DNA of 64,000 nucleotides from Circinella umbellata (Eukaryota; Mucoromycota; Mucoromycetes; Mucorales; Lichtheimiaceae): positions 496,001 to 560,000 of the forward strand of contig JAIWNF010000020.1 in the NCBI GenBank assembly GCA_025093555.1, in the 5' to 3' direction. Positions 47,301-57,483 of the stretch are shown piece by piece. The position numbers and the translations under genes are program-made. Numbering within the stretch: the first letter of the stretch is position 1; every line of letters starts with the position of its first letter. Below the pieces are notes generated by a model that saw nothing but the letters and a program-made list of their open reading frames with translations, was not told where the DNA came from and did no database searches.

Positions 47301-49697
47301 ATTGCAAGTGATTCTAAACGAGAACACTTAATGACGCTATCGAATCGTGAAAGTGAGGTACTAGGAATACGAGAAGACTTTTTCGATGGTGATGTTTGCA
47401 AAAGTCGAAAAAATTTGTTCAAAGGAGATTTGGATATTGCCATGTCTTTATTTATTAATGGCTTTACACCTTTTCGCAAAAGTAAAACCAATATGACAAT
47501 ATTCAATATCATTATTTTGAACCTTCCACCAAAAGAGCGGTAAGATTAACAAATGCTGATCTACAAAAAGTTGTTGTATTAACTTATTCTTGACTGTAGA
47601 TACAAAAATGAAAACATGATTCAAGTCTGCATATTACCGGTCAAACTGAAATCAATGGACGATTTTCTTGAACCACTATTTATAGAACTGCATAGACTTC
47701 AGAAAGTTGGACTAGAAGTCAAGTGCTCTAGTGGTGTATTCCGCTTGAATGCCCATTTAATACTCACAAGCAGTGACATAGTAGCCATTCAAGAACTTGT
47801 CTATCATTTGTACAGAGCTTTATATGGATGCCGGATATGTCCTATCCGAACCATCAACGCAGTAAGTCCTGAAGGTGCTGGGAATGGTAATTATTTTCGA
47901 GGCTCATGCAACATTCTTCAGCAATTCCGAGATATTGGACAATTTATAGATGGTGCCCCAGTAAGTGTTCGACAACTGTTGTGAAATAGAGTAATTGTAT
48001 TTATCTATAATATAGGCTTTTTTGATAAAGAAAAAAACAAAATTCACAGAACTGGAAAGCTTTCATGGTGCATCGTTCTTTGATTTGGATGAAATGCACT
48101 TGATCAGCGCAAATGTGTCTAAGCGTATCTAGGAAATGATTAGTGGTTCTTTTAAGAATTCTACTACATCATTTGAACTAGGTATAGCAAAAAGACAAAT
48201 TATTGGAAGCTCTACTGAAGCCTCTGCCAATACGATCCCATCATCGATATTCGAGGGTGACTTTAGGAGTAAATTGGATATATCATCTTTTACTATACAT
48301 ATGACTATTATACTTACTAGAGCTATAGATTATCATACAAAACCTAGTAATATGAGATCGGTGGATTGGATTTGCTTTTTACTATTTGTTGTCCCAACGA
48401 TGGTATGTGACATGCTTGAGGTACAGCTTGGGGCTGAGCAAGCAAAAGCTGTTGTCGATGCACTAGTTTCCTTGGTAACAGGATGTACCATCGCATTAGC
48501 TTGGAAAATATCCGAAGACGATCTTGTGAAGATGGAAAGGTATGATATTTAGTTTCAGTAGATTTATTTATATAAATGTTTAATATTATATTAACCAATG
48601 AGTAATTGTAGTTCATTTCTTCAATGGCACCAGTATATGCACGATGCTATTCCAGTGAACATGTATTCCTCGAACATGCATTATCTTCGTCATATACCAG
48701 AAATTGTAAAGTTGCTTGGACCACTTCGTTGCATCAGTGCATGATCAATGGAGCGAGCCATAGGTAAATCAACGTTCTGCAAAATTTAAAGTGTATATAT
48801 ACAAAAGTATAATAAATATTAATATAATCTATGTCGGATTCTTTAAAAAACGTATTAAATCACAAAAAAACCCAGGAGTCAATGCTGGCAACATACTTCG
48901 TTGTCAGCAGGCATGCAGATATTATAACTCGCTGTTAGAGGATAAAGAAGGACCCAAAGAAGATGTAGATGATAAGCAACAACGAGCAACAGCATATTCC
49001 ATCAACTGTACCAATGAAGGAGATGAAGAAATACAGTTGTGGAATCATTATGAAAGTAGTATTGATGATTGCACCAATGTCAACTTAAGACATTATCTTG
49101 TGAAATTTTGGAGACGAAAGTTCCCTAACCATAAAATCGATTACGATGATATTACTGACCATATTATAGTAGGGCGAAGACTTTATATGAATGAAACAGT
49201 ATATGATGCAATTAAGACGAAGAGGAAGACAGATAAACTATGTCATTTTGTTAAGATAGATATAGAAGTAGACATAAGAAAAGCCAGGCGCAATGCTCCA
49301 GTGGATCTACAAGTTCAGACATTTTTTGGAGAAGTTATCATGTACTTTGTGCATGAATATAATGGTAAAGTAGAACATGTTTGCTAAAAGAGTAGATAAT
49401 AGATTTTACCATTCATTTTTATTAGAAGGCAACAAGCAAATATTGTGTTTTGTAGACATTCTTAATGGCGTAGGTCTCAATAGTGCTGGTTGTCCTTGTG
49501 GCCCATACACAATAGGTCATACTGGTGGTAAACGTTACGTTGTTGAAGTAGAAGCAGTCACTTGTCATGCTGGTATTCTAAGCATACCATTGACAGCTGG
49601 ATCAATAACTGACAATATAACAACTCATCATAATTATTACATTTATCCAAAAATGGTACCTAAAACCATTGTAGTCAGTGACGTTGGTTTACTTTAA
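47301..49697 (+). pseudogene. Decayed Transposase_21 (CACTA/EnSpm-like) transposase, copy A
   Basis: Frames on the plus strand, partly joined by still recognisable introns (for example GAGCG|GTAAGA to TGTAG|ATAC at 47540-47600), read as the conserved core of this family: DIAMSLFINGFTPFRKSKTN, NLPPKERYKNENMIQVCILP, VKLKSMDDFLEPLFIELHRL and GCRICPIRT. Then come DLDEMHLISAN and the C-terminal VDWICFLLFVVPTMVCDML, FFGEVIMYFVHEYNG and RYVVEVEAVTCHAGI. In-frame stops (for example RI*EMIS at about 48130) and gaps show decay. The N-terminal part is missing where the hAT right end begins, so the hAT element may have entered this gene. Confidence 0.75.
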
Positions 49698-50411
49698 AGA
49701 AAACAAACCAGACAAAACCACTGAATGTACTATCTTTTTTTTATTGCTAATATTTATTTTATTGATTCATACAGCTTCTTTTTTTATTATCATTTTCATA
49801 TCTCTTCTTTTCACATTTATATGTCATCTCTTTAAACATATTTCTCTTTTTCTTCCACGTTTTTTATATTTTTCATTTCATTCATAGCTTAAAAGCATAA
49901 ATTTGACAATACTTATTTTATTATACATCTTTCATAAGTTTAAACGCAAGTTCAATAACTCGATTAACATTATAGCTTCAAGCAGTATTCTATATATATT
50001 TTTAGAGCTCAACATATGTTTATCCTTCTAATTCGCCATTACTTTTACTTTTGGTTGATATATCCTTTTACGCCTACATATTATATTCATTTTCCTGATG
50101 CAAGTGCCAATTGAACTATTTTTTAAATAAATATGTCACAAGTAAACCATATATGATTTTACATGGCTTTACAAAATTTTACAGTATTTACCCAAGTACA
50201 GTCCACAGCGACATCATTTTATTTTTGGTTCACAGGATTTTTTTCGTCCTATTTCCAAATTAGGAATAGCGCACAGGATTTTACAGGATTTTACATAATC
50301 CACAGGATTTTCTTTATGGTGTCTCTTTTTGGAGATGTCTCAAAAATAAGAAGATTTGTTAATTTTTATATTATAATGAGATGTAATATACTATTAAAAA
50401 TTACATATGTA
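49698..50411. other. Spacer between two convergent transposase copies
   Basis: AT-rich, with an ACAGGATTTT repeat at 50150-50310. No gene. Confidence 0.5.
50150..50310. repeat. Short imperfect repeats of ACAGGATTTTAC
   Basis: TTTACAAAATTTTACAGTATTTAC, GTTCACAGGATTTTTTT, GCACAGGATTTTACAGGATTTTACATAATCCACAGGATTTT. The motif also occurs singly at about 28711 and 36269. It may mark element ends or an expanded transposase-binding region. Confidence 0.45.
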
Positions 50412-51535
50412 CTAGCCACGAAATGTGCCCTCAAAAATAGACGATGGGATGTTTGATATTGACTTAGCGATTGCACCACCAATGGCCTTATATGTTGTAT
50501 TATCTAACTCAAATGAGGAATTAACGTTTGAGAATTCACCAGAAATCATTGACCATATTTTACTTGTGCAATTGGCCCCAATGAGATGCATTTCATCCAC
50601 GCCAAAAAACGTATATCCATGAAAGGATTTTAATTCAGAAAACTCTGTTTTCTTTTTGATACCAAATTCCTACAATTAAAGAAGCAACCCCCCCATTTGG
50701 TAAGAACAAAAAGTAATATAAAGTGAAAAAGAATTAATAAAACTTCTTGATCTTTACAGCATTTCCTTGAGAGAAATCCTCAACAGGTCTTGGAGGTGAC
50801 ATTGCAATTGTTCCAGGATAATAACGAGCATACCCTTTACCTACTAGGCTAATTAAAGATGTTGATAGTATCCGACATTGGTGGCACCCATAGTCTGATG
50901 AATAAGTTCTTGAACATCAATGATATCTCCTGAGGCTAGCATCAAGTACACTTTGAGTGGAAATTCACCATCATCACAGGTGACTTTCACTCCTGCATCC
51001 TGGAGGATTTGGAGCTCATTCAGCAAAGGTTTGAGATAAGTATAAAGATTTCCAGTGTGATCTGCTGGTAAAATTACAACTTGGATCATAAAATCTTTCT
51101 TATACCTGTTTTTATATAATTTATTAATGGTATATATAAAATGTTAATATATAAAAAGACGAGTGAAATAACCAAAGTATTTACCTTATATTAGCAGGCA
51201 AGCTTATTATAACAATGTGAAGAATTGTCATATTGGCATTGCCACCATTGATTGTTCTAAAACCATCAATATACAAAGACACAATGATGTCAAGATTTGA
51301 AATGAAAAGTTCATTCTTGAGACCTTGGTATATGGAACTGTGGAATATATCTGTCATAACACCTTGTCCGACTGGCTGGGGTGTTTCTTTCAACATATCC
51401 CGAGTGTCCTGGATTGCAACAAATGATGAAAGCTGTTTTGCAAGCGGAAAGTACGACATTGCCTTACTTGGTTGCCTATTTGATTTGAATTGGGGTGCTT
51501 CACAAGTGCAGGGAGAAGAGGAACCTTTTGGGAAT
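50412..51535 (-). pseudogene. Transposase_21 (CACTA-like) copy B, C-terminal half
   Basis: The minus strand reads FPKGSSSPCTCEAPQFKSN, then MSYFPLAKQLSSFVAIQDTR, VSLYIDGFRTINGGNANMTI, a conserved intron position in NI-R-YKK, DFMIQVVILPADHTG, YLKPLLNELQILQDAGVKV, MDEMHLIGANCTSKIWSMIS and IPSSIFEG. It matches copy A on the opposite strand. The frame opens abruptly at 51535 against an LTR, and its missing N-terminal half is found at 52713-53648 on the plus strand. Confidence 0.8.
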
Positions 51536-51955
51536 TGTTATATCAATCAAATATAATAAAATAAAGAAACGTTAAAAAGTCAATGAGACCCAAAAGAACA
51601 ATAATTGAACTGAAGTTTATTAAAATAAAATATTATCTCTATTTATATGAATCTTATTATCAGTGGGATATATTGATATGTGTATACGTAAGATTTATAT
51701 TTGTCATGACCGTGTGAATTATGAATATAAAATTATTGATATTAAGATTAGACTTTGAGCGGTTGACGATATGATATATCTACGCAGCTGTAACCTTATA
51801 TCATTATAGAAGACAGACTTCTGTGTTCTTATAAATCATGGTCCAAATAGGGAAATACACGAAATGTCAGCAAAGCATAATTAAAGATACGCTATACTTT
51901 AATAATTAGAATGACAAATAATTATCTTTATGAATAATATGTGTTGGATACAACA
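51536..51955 (+). mobile_element. LTR, left member of an inverted pair (about 420 bp)
   Basis: Begins TGTTATATCAATC and ends GTTGGATACAACA (TG..CA with short terminal inversion). It is a near-identical inverted partner of 53649-54069. On its left side ATTCC (minus strand) forms a 5-bp duplication with the ATTCC at 53644-53648. No internal retrotransposon genes are attached. Confidence 0.8.
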
Positions 51956-52507
51956 CTTGATGTTTGTTTCAAACTTACTTATTTCACGAGTTCGAATTGG
52001 TTGAGGGATGTGAACGAACTTCTTTGGATTTTTGTTCAATCCTTTCAAAGCCGTTTCAATTGCCTTACGATGGATGGCTGCTTTCCTAAGCATTGAATTA
52101 TACAAATTTCCTGCATATATGTGACCTTCGCTTGTAACTTTCATGCAAAAATCAGAGATAACGTGTTTCTTCAACACAGACGTGGTGTCTGGTGCAGAAA
52201 GTGCATGTCCAGATTCAATAGGAATTGGATTCACCAAGACAAAAGTACGCGCAGCTAATTCGCGTATTCTCTCGGAATTCATTTCCGAATCCTCTTCTTG
52301 CTGCAGCTGCTGTTGTTGGAGCAATGGTTGAGGTAATTGTTCTGGCTACGGTTGCTGCAGTTAGGCTAGCTGCAGTTGGGGCAGTCTTCATTCCAAGTCT
52401 TCCAAACGATTCTCAATGTTTGTTAAGTGATTGTCAATGCTTGTTACAACATCTAAAATTCTATTTAAGACTTCTTGCGAAGAATCAATGGGAGTGGGAG
52501 TGAATGT
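51956..52507 (-). pseudogene. Coiled-coil ORF divergent from the transposase, probably its accessory gene
   Basis: The minus-strand frame begins around PIDSSQEVLNRILDVVTSID with a heptad-like coiled coil (DNHLTNIENRLEDLE), then two or three stops, a Gln-rich stretch, and a longer open piece (MNSERIRELAARTFVLVNPI to KKFVHIPQPIRTREISKFET) cut by the LTR at 51955. Its divergence from the transposase N-terminus suggests an accessory protein of the same element. I do not recognise a domain. Confidence 0.45.
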
Positions 52508-52712
52508 TAAAAATGGGAATCGATAGGGGTTTATTGTTGAGAAGAAGTATAGAGAAAGACGTGTAAGCCAGCAGTAAATTTGTTCGAACTTATCGCCACG
52601 TCATTGTCACACAAACCGTTATAATTTTAAAAATATAAATGCTAAATTGTCAAGTACTTCGTCTTTTCCATTCTACTCACTTTCTTGTCTTTTACCTATC
52701 TTTTGCCTTACT

Positions 52713-53648
52713 ATGAGACTTACCTTGCAATGTTGCCCTAAATGTTTCATATTGAAACAGTCAAATAACTTTGATGAACATGTTAGAACATGTAGTAAGT
52801 AATAATCCCATTATGTGAATATGCAAATGTAAATTTTATCATAATTTTTCTTACATTACGTGAATAAGCTCGTATTCCGAACTACATGAGAGCATACAAA
52901 CGCAAACAATTCAAGACCCTGAAGTCCTTCCTAGTGTTTCTCTTCGGGGACAACTAGGCATTCTTCAACAAGACGCTAACGAAGAGCTTCTCGATGCATA
53001 CAATAACAATCAAGAAGACAATGCTCCTGTTGGTTCCCTTCATCCAATGATAACTGACTGGAATGACTATGACGTTGATATGGATGGTGGAATGAATGTG
53101 TATAACTATGAAGATGATGACAATCAAGTCGATGACAATAATGATGATTAAGACACGGACCACACCCATCCTGGTACTGATGTTGAAGATTTTGACAGCG
53201 AGGAAGAATATAATATCATAAATCCAAATGTATCTAACACAGTAAAGCCCACTATCGCTGATGAACAGTATGTTGATGCTTGGAAGAACGAACCTCCATT
53301 GTGTACTAATGAACCAATTACTTACACTGAATATGCACTAGTCCCATGGGATAACCATGAACACAAAAGCTTCCAGATATACTGTTGGATACAAGAAAAC
53401 AACATCAGCAGAGGTGCATATGAAGAACTTGTAAAACTTCTAAACAAATGGATCAAGGACGATGATATTTGTAAGTATACATTTGATATTATTTGGTATA
53501 ATAACAATCAACATCTGTACAATTACTAAAAAAGACATAGCTCATGTACCATTGCTTTCTCCTTATAAAACCGAATCGAATTTGGGCAAGCTATTTGACC
53601 TCCAAGAAGTTAAATACCGTATGTGTCCTAAAGGCTGTAGATTATTCC
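52713..53648 (+). pseudogene. Transposase_21 copy B, N-terminal half, inverted
   Basis: A first exon, MRLTLQCCPKCFILKQSNNF to VRTCS, contains a C-x2-C...H-x4-C zinc-like motif before GTAAGT. An acidic second block follows (LRGQLGILQQDANEELLDAY), then NISRGAYEELVKLLNKWIK, a GTAAGT...AG intron at 53471-53534, and PLLSPYKTESNLGKLFDLQE, ending at MCPKGCRLF. One in-frame TAA (53152-53154) shows decay. Removing the LTR and one ATTCC joins this to the copy B C-terminal half in the same frame, completing a C-x3-C ... C-x-C cluster typical of this family. Confidence 0.75.
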
Positions 53649-54069
53649 TATTGTATCCAACACATATTATTCATAAAGATAATTATTTGTCATTCTAATT
53701 ATTAAAGTATAGCGTATCTTTAATTATGCTTTGCTGACATTTCGTGTATTTCCCTATTTGGACCATGATTTATAAGAACACAGAAGTCTGTCTTCTATAA
53801 TGATATAAGGTTACAGCTGCGTAGATATATCATATCGTCAACCGCTCAAAGTCTAATCTTAATATCAATAATTTTATATTCATAATTCACACGGTCATGA
53901 CAAATATAAATCTTACGTATACACATATCAATATATCCCACTGATAATAAGATTCATATAAATAGAGATAATATTTTATTTTAATAAACTTCAGTTCAAT
54001 TATTGTTCTTTTGGGTCTCGTTGACTTTTTAACGTCTCTTTTATTTTATTATATTTGATTGATATAACA
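53649..54069 (-). mobile_element. LTR, right member of an inverted pair (about 420 bp)
   Basis: Reverse complement of 51536-51955 with few differences. The terminus at 53649 reads TATTGTATCC instead of TGTTGTATCC, one substitution. Its outer side joins a reverse-transcriptase fragment. Confidence 0.8.
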
Positions 54070-54390
54070 CTCGTCATTGAAATTTGGTGGTGGTTCAATG
54101 ATCGCACATTTGTCTGGGTGCCATCTGTATCCGTATTCCAGGGAATGCCGTTCTGCTACATGAAGTAGCTTGGTAATATCCTTGGGGGAGCCTAGGAGAA
54201 CCACATCGTCTGCATATAATAATGAAGAGATGATTGTTGTATTGATATCTGGACGATTTTTATTAGGACGGCCACTAATACCACCTCTATAGTGTCGTTC
54301 TTGAGCAGCTGCTTCAGATGACTTTTCAAGTATAACCCGTATAATGCAAAAGTATAAATATAGGGCAAGGAGACAATGATTTATTTCGAT
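54070..54390 (-). pseudogene. Fragment of a LINE-type reverse transcriptase
   Basis: The minus strand reads [20 protein letters not shown], with the catalytic YADD box, followed by [20 protein letters not shown] and PPPNFNDE, typical of non-LTR reverse transcriptases. Only about 100 residues remain, cut at 54069 by the LTR. Upstream coding merges into low-complexity sequence. Confidence 0.7.
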
Positions 54391-54792
54391 AATAACTTTT
54401 CTCTTCTTCAACATCAATCCTTTTCTATTTTTTTTTACCTTGGATCTAACATATGTAGTAATTGATATATTTATTTTAGTTGAACAATATTTTTTTGTCA
54501 TTATAATTATTAACACTTTTTTTTTTGTAAAAAAAAATCAAAACATGAGTCAATCATCTGAACATGAAGAAGAAATTGAAAGTGAAAATGAAAGTGAAAG
54601 TGAACTCGTGATTCATTGAAATAGCAATAAACGTGGCAGAGTATGTATTTAAAAGAACTATATAGATATTCTTTCGTTTACGTACAATCAAAGTAATTTT
54701 GAATTCAATACGTAAAATAAATTTTATTGATCTATATTAGCCCAAGTATGAGTATTCGATAAAGCGGAAAAATTATAACAATCAAGACAATA

Positions 54793-55328
54793 CAGTAGAA
54801 CTCCATTAATTTCAACACTCGTTAATTTACTTGTTTTTGCCAGGAATAGTGACAAAACACGGTGTCAACTTTCACATCCCCTATATTATCACTTTCACAA
54901 TAATTTTGAGGGCTTGAAAATAAGCGACCTTACAAAACATGACTTGAGAAAGGTTTTATTGGTTTTCTGTGTTAAACAAGTTAAACAAAGTAGCTTGTTT
55001 AGAAGACAGCAACTATCTGATCCAGTTGAAAATCAAGGTAGCCATGCCAGCTCTACTATGATGCCAATATTGAGTGTATCTATGATATTCACATACTTTT
55101 TGTTCAGTGGTTGGTCTTGTTACAAAATCCCTCAAAGAAATAATAACTTTATAATATGAAGCATATTATACACGCACTAATATATACATATATGGTTTAT
55201 TTATTATTATTTTCTTTAAACTCTTTAGCGTATCTTGCCTCCAATATAATCCACCGATAATTTCACCCCATCGTTAATTTCACAAAATATCCAGGAATGA
55301 AGTATATGAAATTAACGGGGGCCTACTG
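54793..55328. mobile_element. pogo-like non-autonomous element (536 bp)
   Basis: The left end CAGTAGAACTCCATTAATTT and the right end AAATTAACGGGGGCCTACTG are imperfect inversions about 23 bp long, each flanked by TA (54791-54792 and 55329-55330). The CAGTAGAA start is typical of pogo/Tigger/Fot1 elements. An 81-codon frame inside (54914-55159) has no recognised transposase motif. Confidence 0.7.
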
Positions 55329-56712
55329 TACCCGAGAAAATAAAGAGAATATGTATGTATTATCTATAGTTTCTTTTATTTTCACTGTCTTTTACTACGT
55401 ACACTGTGCAAATAGTAAAGTAATATTTCGATTTTTTCAGTTTCTCTCAAAAACTTATTGAAAATACTCAACCCGAACTTAAAACGGAAGTAATCGTCAT
55501 AAATCAACAAGACAATCAATTAAAATGATAACACTATCCAAGTGTTAGTGTGTGTGAGAACATATCGATTAAATTATGTGTTTTATGATACTATTTAGGC
55601 CAAATGGAAAAGTTACCAAATGAGTTTTATAAGACTACTGGCATTGTGTTTCAGTTGAACAACAAAGCGTCCATCGCCATCTTTTCATTAACCATTTCAT
55701 TTCGGCTTGCATTTTTTTTTTCAATGTATATACATTTCCATATCCTCAAAACAAATTCTTGTAGAATCAGTCATTTATCACTTTAATTAGCTTTTTTATT
55801 TTTTCTGTCCATATACTTTATCACTCCTTTATATGTAACATACCTATTTTCATACCCTTTCTAGTATCTACAAGTACTGGTGTCAGAATGGGCGATAATA
55901 AGATCGCCGTGACAATATTTCATATGAAGATTCTATAGGATGGATCAAACGTTTCTCAAAAAGCACGAAATGAACTTTATATATAGCTATACTGACTTTT
56001 TTTTTATTAGCTTTCTTTTTTATGCTTAATGATGAGTGGAGTCTAATAAGCAAATTCCGTTCCTAAGCGCCTTATTTAAAATTTAATTTGGAGCAAAATC
56101 CCACGAGGGGGGATAGCCTCCAACCTCAATATCTTCAATGAATTAATTTAATGGATACGAGATGTTTTTATTTTCCTTTTAAGAATCTAGCTTTGTAGAG
56201 TATTTCATGTATATTAAAAATAATATATTTGATCAACCATGCTTTTTTTTGCATCAAAAAAGAAGGTGTTACTACTATTATTAGTAGCAATATCATTATA
56301 TAATATAAACAATGAAAGAAAGTTCGTAACACGTAGTCATTTTTTTTTATTTGTGTAGACTACTATCGAATGTCATGAAAGAACCCAAAACAAACAAATA
56401 ATTTGACAGTTGAAATTATGATTAAAAACTGTTATTTTAAAGTTTTTAAAGTTACTATATATCACTTGGATGTAAACTTAATTTGATCTATATTAAGATA
56501 TATTTATACAATTTTTGATTCCATAAAAAAAAATTACTTTAAAGAAGGGAATGGGTGGGAGAGAGTATTAAAGGGTTTATTTATATCATCATCTTTCTAC
56601 TAGATTAAAAACTGAAATATATAGAAATAAATATATTTATATTAGATCCTTTATAAAATGACAATAGGAAGAGAATGAGTGAGAGAGTATATGAAAAGGT
56701 ATTTTATTTTTA
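55329..56712. other. Intergenic region at the right edge of the transposon island
   Basis: No gene is supported. AT-rich, with a 60-codon frame at 55604-55786 that shows no domain. Confidence 0.45.
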
Positions 56713-56963
56713 TCAAGGTATTCCACAATGACCAAAGTTTTCTTCTTGTCGAATACATTCTTCACCTTCAGGACAATCACCTAATCCAATAATACATGCT
56801 CTACCTGCATCTAAATAAAATATATACCTATTAATTTTTTGCATACTATTTTTTTTTTTTTTTGTATCAGTGAAAACTTACCAAAAACAATGGCACTTTG
56901 GACTATTATTATTAAATTCATCATTAGAATATAAAATAATGTAATATTTTTGTTAGACATCAT
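56713..56963 (-). CDS. Small secreted cysteine-rich peptide
   Basis: Two minus-strand exons (56963-56882 and 56810-56713) join in phase to about 59 residues. The first encodes a classic signal sequence: MMSNKNIT, then FYILMMNLIIIVQSAIVFG. The second gives a mature peptide of about 32 residues, DAGRACIIGLGDCPEGEECI, ending HCGIP, with four cysteines (C-x6-C-x5-C-x9-C). The intron is GTAAGT...TTTAG. It is too short for usual ORF cut-offs. The function is unknown: a small extracellular protein or effector-like peptide are both possible. Confidence 0.65.
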
Positions 56964-57296
56964 TCAAAAAAAAAAAAAGAGTTATTCTAGAAGTTTTTTT
57001 TTATGGAGTAAAAAGAAACAAGAGTTATAAAATTTCGGATACTTTTTTTTTAAAGTGTAGTAATAATACACAATGAATTTCTATTGATATAGAATTTCAT
57101 GTTGAACCAAGAAAAAAAAAAGTATGTTTTTACATTATCCTCGTCTTTTTTCTAATGTGTATCTCTATTAAAAAAATGAGCTTGTATATAATTTTTTAAT
57201 AGTAAATAAAGTTATTTGGAAAGAAAGAAGAGGGATGGTTTATCCTTTAATTACATGAAGGGAAAGGGAGTTTTTTACAGCACAAAAAAATAATTG

Positions 57297-57355
57297 ACGC
57301 GTTATAAAATTCGCGTAAAAAAAATAAAACACGCGTTTATGCCAGGTTAGGGTTA
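57297..57355. promoter_or_regulatory. Two ACGCGT (MCB) boxes, one TTCGCG box and a TTAGGGTTA motif
   Basis: ACGCGT at 57297-57302 and 57331-57336, TTCGCGT at about 57310, then TTAGGGTTA at 57347-57355, all within 190 bp before the Aurora kinase start codon. ACGCGT is the MluI cell-cycle box bound by MBF in ascomycete yeasts. Binding here is inferred. Confidence 0.5.
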
Positions 57356-57483
57356 CCCACAGCAACCCCTCCCCCACACATAATTATTTAATTTATGTTC
57401 CTTTTAATTTTTTTTTAACTTTATAAATATAATTGACAATTGAACAAAATATAAATCCCTTTCATAAACAACAACTTGTTAAA

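Noticed and set aside
28254..56712. CRISPR array or prophage-like cluster as explanation of repeats in the island
   Set aside because: Repeats are inverted ends, LTRs or irregular tandems of eukaryotic transposons. There is no regular repeat-spacer pattern, and the host is eukaryotic.
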